A DNA stretch of 18,991 bases from DATFMH01 sp035267045. GTDB taxonomy: Bacteria; Bacteroidota; Rhodothermia; Balneolales; DATFMH01. Location of the stretch: NCBI GenBank assembly GCA_035267045.1, contig DATFMH010000235.1, forward strand, positions 1 through 18,991, read 5' to 3'. Positions 8,447 to 15,011 of this stretch are shown piece by piece. The position numbers were made by a program, and so were the translations under genes. Under the pieces are notes generated by a model that saw nothing but the letters and a program-made list of their open reading frames with translations, was not told where the DNA came from and did no database searches. Numbering within the stretch: position 1 is the stretch's first letter; each line of letters starts with the position of its first letter.

Positions 8447-9388
8447 ATGACTGTATACAATTATTATACCCGTTATAAACTGATCTTTTTAGTTTTACTC
8501 ACTGTTATTTACTTACCGTTTTTCTTCTTTTTCACACTCATGGCATCAACATATCACTCCGTTATTGGAGGATGGATTGATCTATTATTTGTTGTCTCAT
8601 ATATCTATTGGATTTTCATGACCGGTGCGTGGAGCTGGGTAGGTTATTATTTACGCTGGCTGATACTCATATTATGTGTACCCATCGTAATCCATGTTTT
8701 AACTTCATTAACCTCGCTTCCACTCTGGAATGGTTTCAGTTTCGATATAGCTATCAATCTTACATTATTAATTATCTTTACCTTTTTAATTTTTCAAACA
8801 TGGAAAGGGAAAAAAGAACCTGCCAAAACCCTCGTTTTAGATTTTCCATTTAAAAATGGGAAATATATTATTGGGCAGGGAGGCTCTTCGGCTATCGTCA
8901 ACAGACATTATCACCATGCTTCCCAGCGATACGCCATGGATATCGTTAAACTCAATAAGTGGGGTTTTCGCGCCAGGAGTATCTATCCTGCAAAAAAAGA
9001 AGATTACTTTATATGGAATGATCCGGTCTACAGTCCATGTGATGGCACTATAACTAAAGTAGATTATGGTTATAAGGATTTCGATCCACCTCAAATGGAT
9101 AAAAAAAATCCGGCCGGAAATTATGTAGCCATTCAATTTGCTAAAGGAACATTATATCTCGCCCACCTGAGAAAAAATGGGATTGCTGTTAAGGAGGGGG
9201 ATAAAATATTTAAAGGTGATTTGATTGGGTACATCGGTAATTCCGGAAACACCACAGAACCACATTTACATATACACGCCGAGTCGGGATCATCCGGGGA
9301 ATCGATAAATAATCAGGCTGGTTTGCCTATAAAGTTTGGAGAACATTTTCTAAAACGAAATGATATTTTAAAATACCGTGTTGTTTGA
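8447..9388 (+). CDS. Membrane-anchored M23 (LytM-like) metallopeptidase
   Basis: 313 residues. The first about 120 residues are hydrophobic and form roughly four transmembrane helices (about 11-32, 43-59, 68-87 and 100-117). A basic linker (WKGKKEPAK) leads to a peptidase M23 domain. Probable zinc ligands are His157 and Asp165 in HASQRYAMD and a His of EPHLHIHAE (271-279), with LYLAHL (236-241) and IGNSGNTTEPH as further M23 hallmarks. M23 enzymes are peptidoglycan or protein endopeptidases. The N-terminal membrane block in place of a secretion signal is less usual, and the topology (which side the peptidase faces) is not clear. The ATG at 8447 starts shortly before the first helix; no Shine-Dalgarno is visible. 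It diverges from the esterase and lies 144 bp before the glutamate-synthase-family gene. Confidence 0.85.
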   Translation: MTVYNYYTRYKLIFLVLLTVIYLPFFFFFTLMASTYHSVIGGWIDLLFVVSYIYWIFMTGAWSWVGYYLRWLILILCVPIVIHVLTSLTSLPLWNGFSFDIAINLTLLIIFTFLIFQTWKGKKEPAKTLVLDFPFKNGKYIIGQGGSSAIVNRHYHHASQRYAMDIVKLNKWGFRARSIYPAKKEDYFIWNDPVYSPCDGTITKVDYGYKDFDPPQMDKKNPAGNYVAIQFAKGTLYLAHLRKNGIAVKEGDKIFKGDLIGYIGNSGNTTEPHLHIHAESGSSGESINNQAGLPIKFGEHFLKRNDILKYRVV

Positions 9389-9532
9389 TTCGTAAATAGG
9401 TTGTTGCTTGTGTTCTCCATTATTTGATCCATTTTAACAGTAGCACATATCATTAATTACTTTCATTATTGAAGCACTCTTACGACATTTTATCATTATC
9501 ACGGCAATTTTTTAGAAAAACATGTTCTCTCT

Positions 9533-11068
9533 ATGAATATACCATCGCGTAATCAAATTATTTTATATGGTTCCATCGTGATTCTTATCATCGTTGGCCT
9601 CTCTTTTTTATGGACACCCATTCTATGGTTGTTTATTATCGTCGGCCCGGCAACACTTCTGGCGCTATATGACATGATCCAAAGAAAACATACCATTCTT
9701 CGAAATTTTCCCTTCATCGGGCACTTTCGATTTTGGCTTGAATCTCTGGGACCTGAAATGCATCAATACTTCGTTGAAAATAACACTGATGGTACTCCAT
9801 TTAATAAGAATCAGCGATCTTTTGTGTATAAACGGTCGAAAAAATCTCTGGAAACACATCCATTCGGAACTGAATTAGATGTATATAAAGATGCGTATGA
9901 ATGGGCACCTCATTCCATTTATGCCAAGGAAGTGATGGACGAACATCCAAGGGTAAGAATTGGAGGGCCCGACTGTAAGCAACCTTATGATGCGGCATTA
10001 CTCAATATTTCAGCCATGAGTTACGGTTCCCTGAGTGCCAATGCTGTCAGGGCTTTAAATAAAGGGGCCAATATTGGTGGATTTTTCCATGATACCGGTG
10101 AGGGCGGTATTTCACCTTACCATCTTGAAGGTGGTGGCGACCTCGTTTGGGAAATCGGTTCCGGGTATTTCGGATGCCGGACCAGGGATGGTAATTTTTC
10201 GGAGGAATTATTTAAAAAGCAAGCCACGAATCCCGTGGTTAAAATGGTTGAGATCAAATTGTCACAGGGGGCTAAACCGGGCCACGGTGGTGTTTTACCG
10301 GCCGTAAAAAATACTCCCGAGATTGCCAATATCCGTGGCGTTGAACCATATACCAAAGTCGTCTCACCGGCTTATCATAAAGCTTTTTCAGATGCCGAAG
10401 GATTGCTTCATTTTGTTAAAAAACTGCGTGATCTGTCGGGAGGCAAACCATCCGGATTTAAATTATGCGTCGGCAGCAAAAAGGAATTCATCGAGATTTG
10501 CGAGAAGATGATCGAAACCGGCATCAAACCGGATTTCATTACGGTTGACGGTAGTGAAGGCGGTACCGGTGCCGCTCCTATTGAGTTTTCCGATTCAATC
10601 GGAATGCCTCTGGAGGAAGGCCTTACTTTTGTTGTGGACACCCTGGAAGGTTATGATCTGAAAAAAGATATTAAAGTCATTGCCAGTGGTAAAATAATCA
10701 CAGCATTCGACATCATTAAAACCCTCAGTCTTGGTGCCGACTTATGCAATAGCGCCCGTGGAATGATGTTCGCTTTGGGCTGCATACAGGCATTAAAATG
10801 TGACAGTAACGAATGTCCTACCGGTGTAACAACTCATAAATCGTCCCTGACGCAAGGTCTTGTCGTTTCAGATAAATCGGTACGTGTGGCTAATTTCCAG
10901 GGTGAAACAATCAATGCCGCTCTCGAACTTATTGCCGGAATGGGAATTGATGATCTTAGTCAGTTAAATCGTTCATTAATCTACAAACGTACAACCCCTG
11001 ATAATATGGCTTCTTTTGATATCATGTATCCCCCGGTCAAGTCTGGTGCCTATCTTAGTAAAAAGTAA
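9533..11068 (+). CDS. FMN-binding glutamate synthase family protein
   Basis: 511 residues, related to the central FMN and Fe-S domain of the large glutamate synthase subunit but without the glutaminase domain. The N-terminus has one or two membrane segments (about 8-46). The body shows AMSYGSLS (161-168), the LSQGAKPGHGG loop (243-253), ITVDGSEGGTGAAP (336-349) and SARGMMFALGCIQ, with Cys417, Cys423 and Cys428 in the pattern C-x5-C-x4-CPTG, matching the 3Fe-4S motif of GltB. Such stand-alone proteins are common in bacteria and their reaction is often unproven, so I do not assign gltB. No small GltD-like subunit is adjacent. It is followed by a repeat element at 11112-11243. The family is secure, the role is not. 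Confidence 0.92.
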   Translation: MNIPSRNQIILYGSIVILIIVGLSFLWTPILWLFIIVGPATLLALYDMIQRKHTILRNFPFIGHFRFWLESLGPEMHQYFVENNTDGTPFNKNQRSFVYKRSKKSLETHPFGTELDVYKDAYEWAPHSIYAKEVMDEHPRVRIGGPDCKQPYDAALLNISAMSYGSLSANAVRALNKGANIGGFFHDTGEGGISPYHLEGGGDLVWEIGSGYFGCRTRDGNFSEELFKKQATNPVVKMVEIKLSQGAKPGHGGVLPAVKNTPEIANIRGVEPYTKVVSPAYHKAFSDAEGLLHFVKKLRDLSGGKPSGFKLCVGSKKEFIEICEKMIETGIKPDFITVDGSEGGTGAAPIEFSDSIGMPLEEGLTFVVDTLEGYDLKKDIKVIASGKIITAFDIIKTLSLGADLCNSARGMMFALGCIQALKCDSNECPTGVTTHKSSLTQGLVVSDKSVRVANFQGETINAALELIAGMGIDDLSQLNRSLIYKRTTPDNMASFDIMYPPVKSGAYLSKK

Positions 11069-11111
11069 ACAGTTTACAGTATAAGATTTACAATGATCAA
11101 TAAAACAATTA

Positions 11112-11243
11112 AATAATATCTCATCACAGGGCTCTGCCCTGTGATGCCGGGTTGGACCTCTGCGTCCAGTCTTGTATTTAACTCCTGGAGGCAGAGCCAC
11201 CTTACCCGCGTGAAGGGGCAGAGCCCCATCACGAGATATTATT
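11112..11243 (+). repeat. Multi-hairpin repeat element, copy 1
   Basis: A 132-bp intergenic element bounded by a perfect 11-bp terminal inverted repeat, AATAATATCTC (11112-11122) and GAGATATTATT (11233-11243). Inside are successive hairpins. The first is exact: CATCACAGGGC (11122-11132), loop TCT, GCCCTGTGATG (11136-11146). Then come GGAC/GTCC arms, a GAGGC-AGA-GCC hairpin and GGGGC-AGA-GCCCC. It lies between the glutamate-synthase-family and alcohol dehydrogenase genes. There is no ORF of note inside, so it resembles a MITE or REP-type element. Confidence 0.75.
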
Positions 11244-11245
11244 TT

Positions 11246-11335
11246 GTAACTTGCAAAGTTAACTTTGTGCCTTTGTGCCTTTGTGCCTTTGTGCCTCAAT
11301 AACTCAATACACTTAGTAACTTAATAACTGTTTTT
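11246..11335 (+). repeat. CTTTGTGC tandem repeat directly upstream of the alcohol dehydrogenase
   Basis: From about 11263 the 8-mer CTTTGTGC is repeated four times in tandem, followed by CAATAACTCAATACACTTAG and TAACTTAATAACT up to the ATG at 11336. The same sequence type recurs at about 12830-12855, 12915-12955 and, inverted, 18025-18065. The whole 5' leader of the dehydrogenase is thus repeat-derived. Confidence 0.7.
11260..11267 (+). promoter_or_regulatory. Possible Bacteroidota -7 box for the alcohol dehydrogenase
   Basis: TAACTTTG fits the Bacteroidota -7 consensus TA-N2-TTTG. A TTTG lies upstream at 11243-11246, but the gap (13 nt) is shorter than the usual about 19, so support is weak. 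A start just downstream would give a leader of about 60 nt. Confidence 0.2.
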
Positions 11336-12331
11336 ATGAAAGCAATGGTATTGGAAAAACCTGGTCAGCCGTTGGTTGAAAAAGAACTGCCGGTTCCCAA
11401 ACCAGCTGATAACCAGGTTCTCATAAAGATTCATACCTGTGGTGTTTGTCGCACTGATTTACACGTGGTGGATAACGAATTACCCAATCCCAAACTCCCT
11501 TTGATACCCGGTCATGAAATCATTGGGACTGTTATAGAAACAGGTGAACATGCTCATCGTTATAAAACAGGTACAAGAGTCGGCGTTCCCTGGTTGGGCC
11601 ATACTTGTGATCATTGTTACTATTGTGAACATGACATGGAGAACTTATGTGATAACGCAAAATTCACCGGTTATCAGATTGACGGCGGCTATGCGGAATA
11701 CACTGTTGCTGATGAACATTACTGCTTCCCAATCGATGATAGTTTTTCCGACTTGCAAGCGGCACCGCTTATGTGTGCCGGATTAATCGGTTACCGCTCT
11801 TATTCCATGACCGGGGATGCTAAGAGAATTGGTTTTTATGGATTCGGAGCGGCAGCTCATATTCTAATCCAATTGGCCAATTACCAGGATCGGGAGATTT
11901 ATGCTTTTACCCGTCCGGGTGATGAAAAAGGCCAGAATTTTGCCCGTCGTAAAGGGGCCGTTTGGGCCGGCGGATCTGATGAAATACCACCTGTAAATCT
12001 GGATGCCGCCATTTTGTTCGCCCCGGTCGGCGCATTAGTGCCGGCGGCTTTAAAAGTTGTAAGAAAAGCAGGTATTGTCGTGTGCGCCGGTATTCATATG
12101 AGTGACATTCCTTCGTTTCCTTATCGCATACTATGGGAAGAACGGCAGGTTCGTTCAGTAGCCAATCTCACCCGGAAAGACGGTGAAGAATTTTTAGCGT
12201 TGGCTCCCAGGGTACCTGTTACTACAGATGTGCATCCATATGCTCTTTCAAAAGCCAATGAAGCATTGAACGATCTGCGAGCAGGCAATTTTAAAGGAGC
12301 CGCGGTTTTGACAATGAGCAGTGATCAGTAA
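11336..12331 (+). CDS. Zinc-dependent alcohol dehydrogenase (MDR family, AdhA-like)
   Basis: 331-residue NAD(P)-dependent medium-chain dehydrogenase oxidising alcohols or reducing aldehydes in the cytoplasm. Catalytic zinc ligands are Cys38 (CGVCRTD), His60-Glu61 (PGHE) and probably Cys147 (PLMCAG). The structural zinc site is Cys91, Cys94, Cys97 and Cys105 (TCDHCYYC and ENLC). The Rossmann segment is FYGFGAAAHI (167-176). C-terminal motifs such as WEERQVRSVANLT match the bacterial AdhA/AdhP-type subgroup. Length is close to the usual 330-350. The gene stands alone between repeats on both sides, so it is probably monocistronic; its substrate cannot be deduced from context. Confidence 0.92.
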   Translation: MKAMVLEKPGQPLVEKELPVPKPADNQVLIKIHTCGVCRTDLHVVDNELPNPKLPLIPGHEIIGTVIETGEHAHRYKTGTRVGVPWLGHTCDHCYYCEHDMENLCDNAKFTGYQIDGGYAEYTVADEHYCFPIDDSFSDLQAAPLMCAGLIGYRSYSMTGDAKRIGFYGFGAAAHILIQLANYQDREIYAFTRPGDEKGQNFARRKGAVWAGGSDEIPPVNLDAAILFAPVGALVPAALKVVRKAGIVVCAGIHMSDIPSFPYRILWEERQVRSVANLTRKDGEEFLALAPRVPVTTDVHPYALSKANEALNDLRAGNFKGAAVLTMSSDQ

Positions 12332-12365
12332 ACAGTATCAGTGGAAGTACTTCAAGTACTTAGAG

Positions 12366-12494
12366 TTATCTTGTCACAGGACTCTGCCCTGTGACGCCAG
12401 TTGGGACGCTCCGCGTCCAGACCTTTTAATTACATCCTTGGAGGCAGAGCCTCCCTCCCCGCGTGAAGGGGCAGAGCCCCATCACGAGATATAT
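12366..12494 (+). repeat. Multi-hairpin repeat element, copy 2
   Basis: Same architecture and orientation as the 11112-11243 element. Hairpin arms GTCACAGG/CCTGTGAC have a slightly degraded inner stem (GGACTC instead of GGGCTC). Then come a perfect GGACGC-TCC-GCGTCC hairpin, a perfect GGAGGC-AGA-GCCTCC hairpin and GGGGC-AGA-GCCCC. Its right terminus, CATCACGAGATATATT, is continuous with the tandem array that follows. Confidence 0.75.
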
Positions 12495-12650
12495 TTTAAC
12501 CCCATCACGAGATATATTAACCCCATCACGAGATATATTAACCTCATCACGAGATATATTAATCTCATCACGAGATATATTTTTGCTTCATCATGAGATA
12601 AATTTTAGCCTCATCACGAGATAAATTTTAGCCTCATCACGAGATAAAAC
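12480..12650 (+). repeat. Tandem array of eight CATCACGAGATA units
   Basis: Units begin at 12480, 12503, 12524, 12545, 12566, 12589 (CATCATGAGATA variant), 12612 and 12635. The spacing is 23, 21, 21, 21, 23, 23 and 23 bp. The unit is the same sequence as the end of the adjacent multi-hairpin element. There are no unique spacers, so this is not CRISPR. Confidence 0.85.
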
Positions 12651-12849
12651 CGGAGGATGGAACTCAATAATTATTCAACCCCTTTAGGGTTTGGGCTTTT
12701 TTCCATTTTTCTCCGGGTTACACCCGGAGCTATTCATATTAAAGCCCATTCGGACTTAGCATTGTTAACCGGCAGAACTTATTGTTCATTGCTCATTGAA
12801 CACTGTAACCCTCTGTGCCTTTGGAACTCTGGAACTTTGTGCCTTAATA
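12638..12849 (+). repeat. Left arm core of long inverted repeat
   Basis: About 210 bp that match the reverse complement of about 18050-18260 with fewer than ten mismatches by eye. It includes a CCCCTTTAGGG hairpin, an exact CTCCGGGT-TAC-ACCCGGAG palindrome, AAGCCC/GGACTT arms (AAAGCCC/GGGCTTT in the right copy) and TTGTTCATTGCTCATTGAAC. A short apparent ORF across it (12657-12866) contains RVTPGAI and also appears as a fragment in the right-hand copies, so I treat it as repeat translation, not a gene. Confidence 0.85.
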
Positions 12850-13000
12850 ATACACTTAGTAACTAATCTTAACGCTCTGCGCCATGCTTTTTAATTGTTC
12901 ATTGATCATTGTGCCCCTTTGTGCCTTAATAACCTCATACACTCAATAACTTTTAAACTATCTGCGGAAATCAGCATAATCCGCATCATCTGCGTTCCAT
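12850..13000. repeat. Further degenerate repeats before the mdh terminator
   Basis: Contains a second, diverged CTTTGTGCC/CACTCAATAAC unit (about 12912-12955) and an ATCTGCGGAAATCAGC...ATCTGCG unit (about 12959-12996), related to the CACAGATTTTCACAG repeat near 5143. No gene is seen. Together with the preceding repeats this fills the whole 730-bp gap between the dehydrogenase and mdh. Confidence 0.55.
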
Positions 13001-13031
13001 AAAAAAAGCCCCGTCATTAATAACGGGACTT
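13001..13031 (-). terminator. Rho-independent terminator after mdh
   Basis: On the minus strand AGTCCCGT pairs with ACGGGGCT (one G-T pair) around an 8-nt loop and is followed by a run of T. It begins about 30 nt past the mdh stop and would end the ddl-SBP-nadK-mdh transcript. Confidence 0.8.
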
Positions 13032-13061
13032 ATATAAAATCAGCAAGAAAAATTACCATTC

Positions 13062-14018
13062 TTACTTCTGTAAGATGCGATCCAGGTCAGCGTAAGTATT
13101 ACGGACGTGATCTGCGGAAGCATCCAGTAGTTTTCTTTCATCGTCATTCAGTTCGATCTGAATGATGTCCTTGATACCGTCTTTACCTAATTTAACCGGA
13201 ACGCCGATATACAATCCATCGATATCATATTCACCGGTCAGGTAAGCGGCGCATGGGAAAATGCGGTTTTGATCGAGCATGATAGCTTCAACCATTTGTG
13301 CGGCAGCGGCTCCGGGAGCATACCAACCAGAGGTCCCTTCAAGGTTAACAATCTCACCACCACCCATTTTGGTGCGCTGGATGATCTCATCCAATTTTTT
13401 CTTATCGATTAGCTGGGTAACAGGGATACCACTCACGGTTGTATAACGTGGCAGCGGAACCATCGTGTCCCCGTGTCCGCCCAATATCAGGGCCTGAATG
13501 TCTTTTGGTGAAACATGTAATTCCATAGAAAGGAATGAACGGTAACGGGCGGTGTCGAGAATTCCAGCCATACCCATGACTTTATTCTTCGGTAATCCTG
13601 TTGCTTCTTTGGCAACATAGCACATTACGTCAAGTGGGTTGGATACGATGATAATAGTAGTATCGGGTGAGTACTTAACCAGTTCTTTGGTCACTTTCTC
13701 AACGATACCGGCATTTGTAGCCAATAAATCATCGCGGCTCATTCCGGGCCGACGTGGTACACCGGCCGTTACGACGCAAACATCTGATCCTTTGGTATCT
13801 TTATAATCGGTCGTTCCATGTAAAAAAGTATCAAAACCGTGAATAGGAGCTGACTCCCATTGATCGAGTCCACGGCCTACTGAGGGATAAAATGTTTTAT
13901 CATCTTTCTTGATTTCAAGATCAACCATTACAACTTCGTTGGCAAAATCTTTTTGTGCAATGGATAATGCCACGGTTGAGCCGACATTTCCACCTGCACC
14001 TACAACTGTTACTTTCAT
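13062..14018 (-). CDS. mdh: Malate dehydrogenase
   Basis: NAD-dependent malate dehydrogenase (LDH-like fold), 318 residues, interconverting malate and oxaloacetate in central metabolism. Landmarks are the dinucleotide loop GAGGNVG (7-13), Asp33 (NAD preference), substrate arginines in VPRRPGMSRDD (Arg90 and Arg95 region), SNPLDVM (126-132), Asp155 and Arg158 in LDTARYR, and catalytic His182 in GGHGDTMVPLP. The Arg at the specificity position argues for malate over lactate. The glycine loop has one residue more than GxGxxG, and an insertion (EIKKDDKTFYPS, about 35-46) precedes the usual G-x-LD-x-WES segment; both look like a lineage-specific subgroup, not damage. It is last in the minus-strand gene set, 58 bp after nadK, with a terminator downstream. 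Confidence 0.95.
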   Translation of the reverse strand: MKVTVVGAGGNVGSTVALSIAQKDFANEVVMVDLEIKKDDKTFYPSVGRGLDQWESAPIHGFDTFLHGTTDYKDTKGSDVCVVTAGVPRRPGMSRDDLLATNAGIVEKVTKELVKYSPDTTIIIVSNPLDVMCYVAKEATGLPKNKVMGMAGILDTARYRSFLSMELHVSPKDIQALILGGHGDTMVPLPRYTTVSGIPVTQLIDKKKLDEIIQRTKMGGGEIVNLEGTSGWYAPGAAAAQMVEAIMLDQNRIFPCAAYLTGEYDIDGLYIGVPVKLGKDGIKDIIQIELNDDERKLLDASADHVRNTYADLDRILQK

Positions 14019-14076
14019 AGTATTGGTAATATTTTTTGATGTTTAAATTTTAATTCTATTAAGGGGCGCAAATAGT

Positions 14077-14949
14077 TTATACTTGTTCTCTGAAATCCAG
14101 ACCCCACATTAATTTTGTTCGCAGAGTCTCGAAATAACTTTGCCCCGGTAATTCCAGGATATCTATTGTAAAATCAGATCGCTTAATCTCTATTTCAAAA
14201 GGATACTGTGTAATTTCACAAATTTCTCCATCATAAGAAAACAATACTTCATGCTCCTGTTGTTGCACCCGTATTTTTAGCACTTTGTCTACCGGCAAAA
14301 CCAGTGGCCGGGTCGTTAACGTATGGGGATTGATGGGAGTGACCACCATGACACTTGTCTGAGGCATCACGATGGGGCCACCTGAGGATAAGTTATAAGC
14401 TGTTGATCCGGTGGGCGTTGCAACAATCAATCCGTCAGCCCAATATTTATTGATAAACATATCATCATACAGAACGTCAACGGTGATCATGGATGCACTG
14501 CCTTTTTTAGTAAAAAGGAATTCATTCAATGCATGATATACATTACCCGCGTTATCTTTGGCGTGAAGGAGAAACCTGCGATCTTCCTTATAATTGCCAT
14601 TCTTGAGATGATTAAGTGACGGTATGAGATCTTTAAGCTGTGTGTTAGCCATAAACCCAAGCCGGCCGCTGTTGACACCAAGTATGGGTTTACCGGATTT
14701 TTTTACAAGACGGGCTGTCCATAACATGGTCCCGTCACCTCCCAATGAGATTACTATATCCGATTTATCAATGGCTTCCTGTTCCGAATCGCATATACTG
14801 TAATTGCGATTAACCCCATTATTGATGAGAAACTTCAAACTGTGATTAAAAAAAATCGTTACGTCATTTTCATCAGCCCATTTTAATATCTCTTTAAAAG
14901 GTTTTTTTACAGCATATTTATCAGGATTAGCAATGATCGCTAAATTCAT
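14077..14949 (-). CDS. nadK: NAD kinase
   Basis: 290-residue cytoplasmic enzyme phosphorylating NAD to NADP. The family's GGDG motif is at 70-73 (SLGGDGTML), GVNSGRLGFM at 91-100, the NE pair at 142-143 (LNEFLF), and the glycine-rich segment DGLIVATPTGSTAYNLSSGG at 172-191. Length is normal for bacteria. The ATG at 14947-14949 starts directly at the first beta strand (MNLAIIANPDK). It lies 62 bp after the solute-binding gene and 58 bp before mdh, so co-transcription is likely; NADP supply and malate metabolism are only loosely related jobs. Confidence 0.95.
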   Translation of the reverse strand: MNLAIIANPDKYAVKKPFKEILKWADENDVTIFFNHSLKFLINNGVNRNYSICDSEQEAIDKSDIVISLGGDGTMLWTARLVKKSGKPILGVNSGRLGFMANTQLKDLIPSLNHLKNGNYKEDRRFLLHAKDNAGNVYHALNEFLFTKKGSASMITVDVLYDDMFINKYWADGLIVATPTGSTAYNLSSGGPIVMPQTSVMVVTPINPHTLTTRPLVLPVDKVLKIRVQQQEHEVLFSYDGEICEITQYPFEIEIKRSDFTIDILELPGQSYFETLRTKLMWGLDFREQV

Positions 14950-15011
14950 TTAAAAATGATTCTCAATTGATTATTATTAATAACTTCTGTTCGGCATAAC
15001 GTGTAATGTAA

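Noticed and set aside
11112..12494. Repeat elements as insertion sequences
   Set aside because: The copies are about 130 bp, carry no transposase, and I could not identify target-site duplications by eye; at most a non-autonomous element.
12480..12650. Regularly spaced short repeats resembling a CRISPR array
   Set aside because: The intervening sequence is itself repeated and only 9-11 bp long, there are no unique spacers, and no cas genes are present.
12657..12866. 69-residue ORF in the left repeat arm
   Set aside because: It is translation of hairpin repeats that recur, with changes and frame differences, near 18165-18480; no start context or family support.
13062..14018. Lactate dehydrogenase instead of malate dehydrogenase
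   Set aside because: The substrate-specificity loop has Arg (VPRRPGMSR), typical of malate dehydrogenase, where lactate dehydrogenase usually has Gln.
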